NCBI GenBank assembly: GCA_002878375.1 | Contig: NIRF01000002.1 | Coordinates: 1-64,000 of the forward strand | Length of the DNA stretch: 64,000 nucleotides | Direction: 5' to 3' | From: Dictyoglomus sp. NZ13-RE01 | Lineage (GTDB): Bacteria; Dictyoglomota; Dictyoglomia; Dictyoglomales; Dictyoglomaceae | Shown here: in pieces, positions 23,535 to 30,722 of the stretch | Numbering within the stretch: the first letter of the stretch is position 1 | Layout of the letters: every line of letters starts with the position of its first letter | Made by a program: the position numbers and the translations under genes | The notes under the pieces: model-generated | Told to the model about the DNA's origin: nothing | Database searches by the model: none | What the model saw: the letters and a program-made list of their open reading frames with translations, nothing else

Positions 23535-24884
23535 ATGAGAAGAAAGTTTAATCTGGAGGAAGAAAAGATTCCTAAAGAATGGTACAACATTCTTGCGGAC
23601 CTTCCTTTCCCAATACCTCCTGTATTACATCCTGCTACTGGGAAACCAGCAAAACCAGAAGACTTATCTCCTATCTTTCCCATGTCCCTCATTCAGCAGG
23701 AAGTAAGTCAGGAAAGATATATCCCCATTCCCAATGAGGTCTTAGAAATTTACAAATTATGGAGACCAACGCCACTTTATAGAGCATTAAACTTGGAAAA
23801 ATATTTGGATACTCCTGCTCATATTTACTATAAATATGAAGGAGTAAGCCCTCCAGGAAGCCATAAACCAAACACTGCAGTTGCCCAAGCTTATTTTAAT
23901 AAGATAGAAGGGATAAAGAGGCTAACTACAGAAACAGGAGCTGGACAATGGGGTTCCGCTTTAGCCATGGCATGTAATTTCTTCAAACTTGAGTGTAAGG
24001 TTTATATGGTTAAAGTTAGCTACTATCAAAAACCATATAGAAGATCATTGATGGAAACCTGGGGAGCAAAAGTTGTGCCAAGTCCAAGTAAAGATACAGA
24101 AGCAGGAAGAAAAATTTTAGAGCAAGATCCAGAATCACCAGGGTCCTTGGGAATCGCCATAAGTGAGGCTGTAGAAGATGCAGTAAAGAGAGATGATACA
24201 AAATATTCCTTGGGAAGTGTTCTAAATCATGTCTTACTTCATCAAACCATAATAGGAGAAGAAGCCCTATTACAAATGGAGATGGCCAATGAGTTTCCAG
24301 ATGTAGTAATTGGATGTGTAGGAGGAGGTAGCAATTTTGCAGGGTTATCCTTTCCATTCTTAAGAGAAAAATTCAAAGGTAAAAAGATAAGGTTTATTGC
24401 GGTAGAGCCAGAATCTTGTCCAAGTCTTACAAAGGGAATTTATGCTTATGACTTTGGAGATACAGCTAAACAAACTCCCCTTTTAAAGATGTATACTTTA
24501 GGACATAATTTTGTACCACCTGGAATACACGCAGGAGGACTGAGATATCATGGAATGGCTCCAATAGTAAGTGCTTTATACCATCATGGATATATTGAAG
24601 CAAGAGCTTATCCTCAACTTTCAATTTTTGAAGCAGGAGTAATTTTTGCAAGAACAGAAGGTATAATCCCTGCCCCAGAGTCTGCTCATGCAATAAAGGC
24701 AGTAATAGATGAAGCCTTAGATGCAAAAGAAAAAGGAGAAAGGAGAGTTATATTATTCAACCTAAGCGGACATGGATTCTTTGATCTCTCTGCCTATGAT
24801 CAATATTTTGCTGGAAAGTTGGAGAACTATTCTTATCCAAAAGAAAAAGTAGAATCAGCCTTAAAAGATCTTCCAAGAATATAA
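23535..24884 (+). CDS. trpB: Tryptophan synthase beta-like protein TrpB2
   Basis: This PLP enzyme makes tryptophan from indole (or indole-containing precursors) and serine. The 449-residue protein has the longer TrpB2 N-terminus and the cofactor lysine in GSHKPNTA (Lys at about 111), plus the phosphate loop GGGSNFAG. TrpB2 types often lack the TrpA-interaction features and act alone; no trpA is beside it. The Trp T-box upstream strongly supports a tryptophan role. ATG at 23535 follows AAAGGAGGAG; a GTG one codon earlier is possible. Confidence 0.93.
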   Translation: MRRKFNLEEEKIPKEWYNILADLPFPIPPVLHPATGKPAKPEDLSPIFPMSLIQQEVSQERYIPIPNEVLEIYKLWRPTPLYRALNLEKYLDTPAHIYYKYEGVSPPGSHKPNTAVAQAYFNKIEGIKRLTTETGAGQWGSALAMACNFFKLECKVYMVKVSYYQKPYRRSLMETWGAKVVPSPSKDTEAGRKILEQDPESPGSLGIAISEAVEDAVKRDDTKYSLGSVLNHVLLHQTIIGEEALLQMEMANEFPDVVIGCVGGGSNFAGLSFPFLREKFKGKKIRFIAVEPESCPSLTKGIYAYDFGDTAKQTPLLKMYTLGHNFVPPGIHAGGLRYHGMAPIVSALYHHGYIEARAYPQLSIFEAGVIFARTEGIIPAPESAHAIKAVIDEALDAKEKGERRVILFNLSGHGFFDLSAYDQYFAGKLENYSYPKEKVESALKDLPRI

Positions 24885-24887
24885 ACA

Positions 24888-25781
24888 TTATAGGTGAGGA
24901 GCACTTCTTCTAAGCTCCTCACCTTCCAAGGAAAGATACAAATCTCCAAGCTCAATTCTTCTTATCTTCTCCCTTACTTTAAATGGAGTAAAAACTATAA
25001 TGGAATTTTGCTCAAAGTTTATATCCTTAATGATACCTAAACCTAACAGATTTTCTTTTTCATCTAAAAGAGCTACTAATCTATTTTCATAGATTTGTTT
25101 TTTTGTCCTATCTATGAATTTACCTATAGAATGTAATAAAAAAGTAGGTAATTCTAAAAATTCTGCATGAGCAAAATAATTTCGAAACTTTTTTTGCCTG
25201 AAACTTTTTCTTTCCTCCCAAGATCTTTCTCTTGCCATTCTACTTTGAGATATCACATAAAAATTTTTAGTTAATCTATGAAGAATTTTGATGAAACTTT
25301 CTAATTCCCTATCTTTTCTAATTAGAACTATATGATCAGGCTCTAATAGACTTAATTTATAGTATTTTAAAACATTTCCCAATTTACCTAATATTAATCC
25401 ACAAGTATTAACTAATATAAGCTCACAATTAAAAAGTTTTGCCCTCTCTACCAACTTCTTAACTCCAACTATGAGAGGCAAAAGATGCCCTACTGGTGAA
25501 ATTGCCCCAACAAAATACCAATCGTTAATGGGAAGTTCATCAAAATTATAAAATTCTCTTTCTGGAATGCTAAGACTAACAGTGGTTGGAATACCTAACT
25601 CGCTCTGACCCAAATCGCTATTTATAATAGCAACCTTTATATTACACTTTAAAGCTTCTTTTGAAAGATAATAAATAAAAGAACTTTTACCAACATTTGG
25701 AACCCCTAATACTACCACTAGACCCTTTTTATTAAATATAGACTCTTTTGTTCTCTCCCAATCTATGGGTATATCTAACAT
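24888..25781 (-). CDS. Clp1/Grc3-type polynucleotide kinase-like P-loop protein
   Basis: The 297-residue protein opens with a Walker A, GVPNVGKSS (26-34), followed by the family-typical NSDLGQSELGIPTTVSL segment (about 55-70) seen in Clp1/Nol9/Grc3 RNA 5'-kinases and their prokaryotic relatives. The C-terminal part contains a small beta domain (about 235-290). Known relatives phosphorylate RNA 5'-hydroxyl ends. RtcB, which joins 2',3'-cyclic phosphate to 5'-OH ends, lies 14 kb away, so RNA repair is a possible setting. Its ATG overlaps the rsfS stop (TAATG), indicating coupling. Confidence 0.75.
   Translation of the reverse strand: MLDIPIDWERTKESIFNKKGLVVVLGVPNVGKSSFIYYLSKEALKCNIKVAIINSDLGQSELGIPTTVSLSIPEREFYNFDELPINDWYFVGAISPVGHLLPLIVGVKKLVERAKLFNCELILVNTCGLILGKLGNVLKYYKLSLLEPDHIVLIRKDRELESFIKILHRLTKNFYVISQSRMARERSWEERKSFRQKKFRNYFAHAEFLELPTFLLHSIGKFIDRTKKQIYENRLVALLDEKENLLGLGIIKDINFEQNSIIVFTPFKVREKIRRIELGDLYLSLEGEELRRSAPHL
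24891..24925. terminator. Hairpin between convergent trpB2 and the Clp1-like gene
   Basis: GGTGAGGAGC pairs with GCTCCTCACC around an eleven-base loop, within the last codons of the minus-strand gene. Neither side has a strong U-run, so it is a possible rather than certain bidirectional terminator. Confidence 0.4.
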
Positions 25782-26122
25782 TAAAACTCTCTATATTGAG
25801 GGGCCTTTTGATATAATTCCTCAATCTTATAAAAATCCCTTGCCTTTGGTGAAAAAATATGGACTATAAAGTCATTATAGTCCAATAATAGCCAACCACT
25901 ACCTTCCTTTCCCTCAATTCCTCTTGGTTTAAAACCTAATTTGTCCATTTCTTCCTCTATAACTCTTTGAATAGCTTTTCTTTGTGTAGGAGATGATCCT
26001 GTGCAAATCACAAAAAAATCTGTTATCCCAGAAATATTTGTTACGTCTAAAATAACTACATCATCACCCTTCTTGCTTATAATCAAACGAGCCACTAAAA
26101 AAGCCTTCTCTTTACTATCCAA
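25781..26122 (-). CDS. rsfS: Ribosomal silencing factor RsfS
   Basis: RsfS binds ribosomal protein L14 and blocks subunit joining in starved cells. The 113-residue protein matches the family: GDDVVILDVTNISGITDFFVICTGSSPTQRKAI, then GIEGKEGSGWLLLDYNDFIVHIFSP. Start is a TTG at 26122 with AGGAGGTGAT upstream; the next ATGs are too far in. It sits between an LCP-family gene and the Clp1-like gene, as rsfS often follows LCP genes in Firmicutes. Confidence 0.95.
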   Translation of the reverse strand: MDSKEKAFLVARLIISKKGDDVVILDVTNISGITDFFVICTGSSPTQRKAIQRVIEEEMDKLGFKPRGIEGKEGSGWLLLDYNDFIVHIFSPKARDFYKIEELYQKAPQYREF

Positions 26123-26133
26123 ACCATCACCTC

Positions 26134-27054
26134 CTATGATTTTTCATTTTTCTCTTCAAAAATTGACTTTTTCAAATCCTCTATAGCCTTCAAGTCAGGT
26201 ATAACATAACTTATTCCATTAATATTTTCTGACACTCCTGGCATCGTATACATTTTTATATTTTCCTCTTCAATCCCCCAAAATCTTGAAGCCAAATATA
26301 AAGCCTCATAAAAAGACATATTTGTTTCTATGGTTGAGCCCACCAAATTTATATATTTAGGAAGATCTGTTAAGGTTATCTTAGATTTCAACTGGTTATA
26401 AAGAGCTTTTAAAAATTTTTGTTGTCTTTCTATTCTTCCCAAATCGCCTAAAGGATCATGCCTAAATCTAACATATCCTAAAGCTTCTTTCCCATTTAAG
26501 TGATGTTTTCCAGGCGTCAATCTCACATAAAATTTATCAGTTCTATCTGTATAGTACATGGGCTTCTCAACCTCAATTTCAACACCACCAATAGCATCAA
26601 TTAGTTTCTCAAACTGTTGAAAATTCATCTTTGCATAATAGTTTATTGGAACTCCCAAAAATTCCTCTACTGTTTTTACTGCTAAATCCACCCCACCATA
26701 ATGATAAGCATGATTGATCTTATCATATCCTCTCCCAGGGATTATAACCCTCGAATCCCTTGGTATTGATAAAAGATCTACATGTTTATCCTTTAGATTT
26801 AAAGATATAAAAATAATCGTATCAGACCTTCCAATATCATAACTTCTCTCGTCTACTCCGAAGAACAGAATATTAATACGATCCTGCTTACCTAAAACAA
26901 GATCTGTAATCTCAATAGGATCTAAAGATGGAAAAGATTTACTTGGTTTATAATTGTAACTATTTTGAATATAATAGTAACCACCAATACCTACAATAAC
27001 TAATAATATTAGTAGTATTCCAACTCCTATTAAGAATATTTTTAACTTTCGCAA
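26134..27054 (-). CDS. LytR-CpsA-Psr family glycopolymer transferase
   Basis: LCP proteins attach anionic or other glycopolymers to peptidoglycan from undecaprenyl-linked precursors. The 306-residue protein has one N-terminal membrane helix (7-27) and an extracellular LCP domain: LFFGVDERSYDIGRSDTIIFISL, LLSIPRDSRVIIPG, KINHAYHYGG, YVRFRHDPLGDLGRIERQQKFL. The arginines of the RSD, PRD, RFR and GRIERQ motifs that contact the diphosphate are present. Start is TTG at 27054 after GGGAGGAAA. An extended -10 promoter and a hairpin lie upstream. Confidence 0.93.
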   Translation of the reverse strand: MRKLKIFLIGVGILLILLVIVGIGGYYYIQNSYNYKPSKSFPSLDPIEITDLVLGKQDRINILFFGVDERSYDIGRSDTIIFISLNLKDKHVDLLSIPRDSRVIIPGRGYDKINHAYHYGGVDLAVKTVEEFLGVPINYYAKMNFQQFEKLIDAIGGVEIEVEKPMYYTDRTDKFYVRLTPGKHHLNGKEALGYVRFRHDPLGDLGRIERQQKFLKALYNQLKSKITLTDLPKYINLVGSTIETNMSFYEALYLASRFWGIEEENIKMYTMPGVSENINGISYVIPDLKAIEDLKKSIFEEKNEKS

Positions 27055-27079
27055 ACCTATTTCCTCCCTTTCAATAAAG

Positions 27080-27100
27080 GACCCCTCTTATCGAGGGGTC
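27080..27100. terminator. Hairpin between the RRM gene and the LCP gene
   Basis: GACCCCTC (27080-27087) pairs with GAGGGGTC (27093-27100). On the minus strand it is followed by CTTTATTG, a weak U-tail; on the plus strand by TTATTTTTC. It lies downstream of the extended -10 at 27117, so it is in the LCP leader as well as 3' to the RRM gene. Confidence 0.5.
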
Positions 27101-27116
27101 TTATTTTTCATTTTAA

Positions 27117-27125
27117 ATTATATCA
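27117..27125 (-). promoter_or_regulatory. Extended -10 promoter for the LCP gene
   Basis: Minus-strand TGATATAAT (27125-27117). A weak TTCATA lies 16 bases further upstream. It is placed right after the RRM stop codon. Confidence 0.5.
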
Positions 27126-27137
27126 CAGTTAAATATT

Positions 27138-27416
27138 TTATGAACGAGGTCTTCTCTCCCTTGGTTTTTCAGCTCTTGGCTTTGCCTCGTTTACTACAAT
27201 CTTTCTCCCTTTAACTTCAGAACCATTTAAAGCAGAGATCATTTTTTCTGCAGAATTATCTTCTACCTCTACAAAGCCAAAGCCCCGAGATCTTCCTGTA
27301 TTCTTATCAGAGATAATTCTTGCAGATATTACATTACCATAATTAGAAAATATATTTTTTAGTTCCTCCTCGGTGGTAGACCAAGGAAGGTTTCCAACAT
27401 ACAAAGTCTTGCTCAT
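27138..27416 (-). CDS. RRM RNA-binding protein
   Basis: The 92-residue protein is a single RNA-recognition motif: RNP2 LYVGNLPW at the N-terminus and RNP1 RGFGFVEV at about residues 45-52, with the aromatic residues that stack on RNA. A short Arg/Lys/Pro-rich tail follows. Such proteins act as RNA chaperones, often cold-induced, in cyanobacteria and other lineages. GAGGTG lies four bases before the ATG. It is preceded by a 215-nt leader with its own terminator, suggesting autoregulation or temperature control. Confidence 0.93.
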   Translation of the reverse strand: MSKTLYVGNLPWSTTEEELKNIFSNYGNVISARIISDKNTGRSRGFGFVEVEDNSAEKMISALNGSEVKGRKIVVNEAKPRAEKPRERRPRS

Positions 27417-27631
27417 TTTTCACCTCTGGAAAATTTTTTAGATTTGAGAGCTTTTTGGGGAAACCCTCGAAACCCTAAAAGAGAATAATTTAAGCTAAAA
27501 TCTACGGTACCTCGGTAACCTTCACCTCTCTTTCCCGGGAAAATAAAAAGACCTAAGCATCCTAAAAACTTAGGTCTTTTCTGAACCCTACATTCTTTTA
27601 AAAAACAAAAACCTCTAACCATCTTCAACAG
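27417..27631 (-). promoter_or_regulatory. Structured 5' leader of the RRM gene
   Basis: The stretch from the predicted start (about 27631) to the RRM gene has no recognised protein gene. It contains a terminator at 27543-27580, then a GC-richer stretch and a long potential stem, TAGATTT plus AGCTT pairing with AAGCT plus AAATCTA, enclosing a GGG/CCC hairpin just before the ribosome binding site. A frame from an ATG near 27621 stays open for 69 codons and ends as ATGA on the RRM start, but it has a poor binding site and odd composition. Confidence 0.5.
27543..27580 (-). terminator. Intrinsic terminator inside the RRM leader
   Basis: AAAAGACCTAAG (minus strand, 27580-27569) pairs with CTTAGGTCTTTT (27557-27546) and is followed by a U-rich TTTTTATTT. 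It would release an RNA of about 85-90 nt unless read through. Confidence 0.8.
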
Positions 27632-27637
27632 TAAGGA

Positions 27638-27666
27638 ATTGTAGCATAATTTCATTTGGATGTCAA
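27638..27666 (-). promoter_or_regulatory. Promoter of the RRM leader
   Basis: Minus-strand TTGACA (27666-27661), 17-base spacer, TACAAT (27643-27638). Predicted start about 27631. The 100 bases upstream, to 27766, hold nothing else that I can name. Confidence 0.75.
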
Positions 27667-27766
27667 AAATAATTTTCCCTTGCTCTGTAATCATTTTTAA
27701 TCATCCTAAATCATAAGCACAATTCTTTTAACCATCTCCCTCTTGTTCTACATAAAAATCTTGTTT

Positions 27767-28528
27767 TTACTTAATATGTAATCTGCTTTCACGTATGACG
27801 GAATAGGAAATAAAAAGTATACAAGCAACAAACATAACATCTACTAAATTTGTTAGTCCATATGCTTTAAAAAGGTAAGAAAATATTATGTCACCAAGGG
27901 AGTGTAAGGAAGCCCCAATGACAAAGAAAATTAAATTTTGAGCTCTAATTCCTCCCCAAAGTTGTATAGTTAATATTAGAGATAAAGTTAAGAGAACAAA
28001 ATCTCCAAGGATATAGAAAGAATTTAAAAATTTCTCCAAAAAAGTTTGTTCTTTATCAAAGAAAGTAGGAACAACTCCAACGTACATTACCCCTATTAAT
28101 AAAATTACTGCTATAATGGCTATCAAAAATTTCTCTGTAGAAGAAAGGGCAACGTTTATCCATTTAATAAAGTAAACTAAAGCTATTACAATTGGCACAT
28201 AAAAGAGTACATAAAAAAGCTCTGCAATTCCTGGAAAGGGAGCTTCTTGAGATAAAAAGATTGGGTAATAGAACCAGATAATGTCACCAATAATAAAAAA
28301 AGCTATTCCTAAAACTATGAAAAACCAGCCTAACCATCCTCTCCAATTCCTGTCAACAAAGGAAAATGTGATTACAGCTAATAGTGAAGATATGATTTCT
28401 GCAATCACATAGGAGATTGGGGCAAGCTTAATTAATTGGGGATAGTATGTAGAGATAAGAAATGAGAAGAAGACTATCAAAGAAAGAATAATAAATATAA
28501 CCTCTACTTTTTCTAAGAATTTACTCAT
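27767..28528 (-). CDS. Polytopic membrane protein resembling a sensor domain without an output domain
   Basis: The 253-residue protein has about seven or eight membrane helices. The segment IGDIIWFYYPIFL...PFPGIAELFYVLFYVPIVIAL resembles the membrane sensor region that precedes GGDEF or kinase domains in other bacteria, but here it stands alone. This resemblance is from memory and is weak. The ATG at 28528 follows GGAGGGAG; the gene overlaps its upstream neighbour by eight bases, so the pair is probably translated together and may work together. Confidence 0.6.
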   Translation of the reverse strand: MSKFLEKVEVIFIILSLIVFFSFLISTYYPQLIKLAPISYVIAEIISSLLAVITFSFVDRNWRGWLGWFFIVLGIAFFIIGDIIWFYYPIFLSQEAPFPGIAELFYVLFYVPIVIALVYFIKWINVALSSTEKFLIAIIAVILLIGVMYVGVVPTFFDKEQTFLEKFLNSFYILGDFVLLTLSLILTIQLWGGIRAQNLIFFVIGASLHSLGDIIFSYLFKAYGLTNLVDVMFVACILFISYSVIRESRLHIK

Positions 28529-29540
28529 GATCTCCCTCCTCAAATTCTAATTTTTCTGGACTCAAATCCTCTAAAATTTTTAAGATTTCTGGTTCATTTT
28601 TATATTTTTCAAAAAAAGTTTTATAAACTTGCTGATATTTTTGAACTGTCACCTTCTTTCCCCAGTATTTTGCAATCTCTACGTTTAGCATTTTTATAAA
28701 TGACACAAAATATTCAACAAACTCGTTCCAGCCTATCTCATGAATTTCTTTAAGTATAAACTTTTTGTTGTAAAATACTAAGGATTCTCCAAAAGGATTC
28801 GTATTTTTAATATAGCCTTCTATTGTCCCATTACTAAGTCCATGCTGAGAATAAAAGTCCAACAGGAAGTTCATATAAGAAAGTAAAACATCATAAATTT
28901 TATCCATTTCTTCTTCAATTACTCCAAATTTTAAAGATGGTAATTTAAGATTTTCAAAATCTTCCTCAGTTATTTGATAAAATCTTAAAAATCCCTCCCC
29001 TCTATTTAAGAGTTCATTAAAAACTTTATACTCTGGATCCAACTTTAGCATACCTTCTCCTTCTTCATAATAACCTAAAAGCTCTCCGCCCTCAAATAAA
29101 AAGTGATATTTATCTTTAGAAAATAAAATAGAAAGTTGAGAGATGGTATTTTTTTTAATACAATCCTCTAAAAGCTTTGAGGGGACAAATAAAGATATCT
29201 CTTTATCATGAATTTTAGGAGAAGTGAATAGTGAAACAAGAAGTACTTTTGTGATTTTTGAATCAAGAGAGCATAAAGAGATTTTTGAATTCCTTGCCAA
29301 TGCATCTGTAACAAACATATTTATAGCATCCTCATCAGAAAGTATCAGCTCCCCCTGATGGTAGGTAAAAGCTTTTCTAAGTTTACCATTTGTTATCAGT
29401 ATTTCTGTCTCATATTCCGAAACTATACCTCTTAGAATACCATAAAATTTTTTAGAACGAATCCATGCTATAAGTTCTTTAAGGTTTAATAACTCTGAAG
29501 GGGTCTCTTTATATATAGTTTCCCCTTTAGGGAATTTCAT
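28521..29540 (-). CDS. Cytoplasmic protein of unknown function
   Basis: The 339-residue protein has no signal peptide or membrane helix. Its N-terminal part (about 15-110: LLNLKELIAWIRSKKFYGILRGIV...EILITNGKLRKAFTYHQGELILSDEDAI) has the feel of DUF4388-like domains found with bacterial small-GTPase/roadblock systems, but I would not rely on it. The rest is alpha/beta with an acidic C-terminus (EFEEGDHE). ATG at 29540 follows GGAGGTAT. It has its own promoter and is coupled to the downstream membrane protein. Confidence 0.6.
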   Translation of the reverse strand: MKFPKGETIYKETPSELLNLKELIAWIRSKKFYGILRGIVSEYETEILITNGKLRKAFTYHQGELILSDEDAINMFVTDALARNSKISLCSLDSKITKVLLVSLFTSPKIHDKEISLFVPSKLLEDCIKKNTISQLSILFSKDKYHFLFEGGELLGYYEEGEGMLKLDPEYKVFNELLNRGEGFLRFYQITEEDFENLKLPSLKFGVIEEEMDKIYDVLLSYMNFLLDFYSQHGLSNGTIEGYIKNTNPFGESLVFYNKKFILKEIHEIGWNEFVEYFVSFIKMLNVEIAKYWGKKVTVQKYQQVYKTFFEKYKNEPEILKILEDLSPEKLEFEEGDHE

Positions 29541-29583
29541 ATCAATACCTCCTAAAAATTTATTTTTGTAACAAACAATAATA

Positions 29584-29612
29584 ATTATATTTAATATTTC
29601 AATAAAGTTCAA
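29584..29612 (-). promoter_or_regulatory. Promoter of the 28521-29540 gene
   Basis: Minus-strand TTGAAC (29612-29607), 17-base spacer, TATAAT (29589-29584). Predicted start about 29577. Confidence 0.65.
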
Positions 29613-29640
29613 GTATAAATTTTATCTTTGTTATAGTTTT

Positions 29641-29830
29641 GTGATATTGTCACCTGTAATAGATTTGAGATAATGTCACTATTATGAAAGGAGTTCGAAA
29701 GAACAAGATTAATTCAAATGGCTTTAGATGGCTTCATCTCTAACAAAAAAGCTTCTGAACTTTTTAATCTTAGTATTAGACAAGTATCTTTATTTACCCT
29801 CTTAAATAATGTAGAATATCATAAATTTTT
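29641..29830 (+). mobile_element. Remnant of an insertion sequence: left end and transposase N-terminus
   Basis: Two direct repeats of a GTGATATTGTCAC / GAGATAATGTCAC motif (29641-29653 and 29667-29679) resemble the repeated TGTCAC-type ends of IS1202/ISNCY-like elements. Downstream, one frame reads KEFERTRLIQMALDGF then ISNKKASELFNLSIRQVSLF, the helix-turn-helix start of such transposases (compare the K-ASELLGLS-RQ pattern). The similarity ends after about 40 codons and no other part of a transposase follows; the CDF gene begins at 29859. Element family is from memory. Confidence 0.55.
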
Positions 29831-29858
29831 TCATAAATTTTTATTTAGAGGTGAAGAT

Positions 29859-30722
29859 ATGAGTAACAATATATTTTGGGCTATGATATTAAATGTCATA
29901 ATTGCATTAGCTCAAATAATAGCAGGAATTTTTTCTGGAAGCCTTGCTTTGATAAGTGATGCTCTACATAACATAAATGATTTTTTCTCTCTTTTTATAA
30001 GTTATATCGCAAATAAAATTGCATCTAATAAGAAAAGTGATATAAAGCACTCATATGGCTTCAAAAGAGTAGAAATTATATCCGCTTTTATTAACGGAAT
30101 CATGCTTTTGGGAGTATTCTTTTATCTACTCTTTGAAGCTTATAAAAGATTAAGAACCCCCCATGAGGTATTAGGGGTTCCCACTTTGATTGTTGCTATA
30201 ATTGGATTAATTGGCAATATATTAGGTGCAATGTTATTGCACGAGGAGAGTCACGAGAACCTTAATATTAAAAGTGCTTTTTTGCATTTAGTTTCTGATA
30301 GTTTGTCTTCTGTAGGTGTAATTTTATCCTCAATTCTTATTCTATGGAAAAATCTTTATATAGCAGATACAATCATATCCATAGTTATTGCAATTTTTGT
30401 CTTATTTGGAAGCTATGAATTATTAAAGGAGTCTATCCATATTCTCTTAGAGGGCGTACCATATAATTTAGACATAGAGGATGTAAAAAGGAAAATATTA
30501 GAAATTGAGGGAGTTAAAGATGTTCATCACATTCATCTTTGGCAAATTGGAAGTAAAGAAATATTACTATCCGCTCATGTAGTCGTAAAAGATCAGGAAT
30601 TATCAAAGGCAGAAAAGATATATGGTCGTATAAATAGCATTTTAAGAGAAAATTTAGGAATAATTCATTCTACTATACAGTTAGAAACCAGCGAGGATAA
30701 GGACTGTAATTGTGAGTTTTGA
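29859..30722 (+). CDS. Cation diffusion facilitator (Zn2+/divalent metal efflux)
   Basis: CDF proteins export Zn2+, Co2+, Fe2+ or Mn2+ by proton exchange. The 287-residue protein has six membrane helices with the metal-site motifs SDALHNINDFFS in helix 2 and LHLVSDSLSSVG in helix 5 (H/DxxxD), and a C-terminal cytoplasmic domain (HHIHLWQIGSKEILLSAHVVV). It ends in a short acidic, cysteine-containing DKDCNCEF tail that may bind metal. The ATG at 29859 follows AGAGGTGA; earlier in-frame codons belong to the insertion-sequence remnant and are excluded. It overlaps ygiQ by 11 bases. Confidence 0.93.
   Translation: MSNNIFWAMILNVIIALAQIIAGIFSGSLALISDALHNINDFFSLFISYIANKIASNKKSDIKHSYGFKRVEIISAFINGIMLLGVFFYLLFEAYKRLRTPHEVLGVPTLIVAIIGLIGNILGAMLLHEESHENLNIKSAFLHLVSDSLSSVGVILSSILILWKNLYIADTIISIVIAIFVLFGSYELLKESIHILLEGVPYNLDIEDVKRKILEIEGVKDVHHIHLWQIGSKEILLSAHVVVKDQELSKAEKIYGRINSILRENLGIIHSTIQLETSEDKDCNCEF

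Noticed and set aside
24016..24726. Minus-strand open frames rich in leucine inside trpB2
   Set aside because: Low-complexity Leu/His-rich translations antisense to a well-supported gene; no start context.
27413..27694. Open frame covering the RRM leader
   Set aside because: It starts upstream of the promoter, crosses a strong terminator hairpin and has a poor start context. Its ATGA junction with the RRM gene is noted but is not enough to call a protein.
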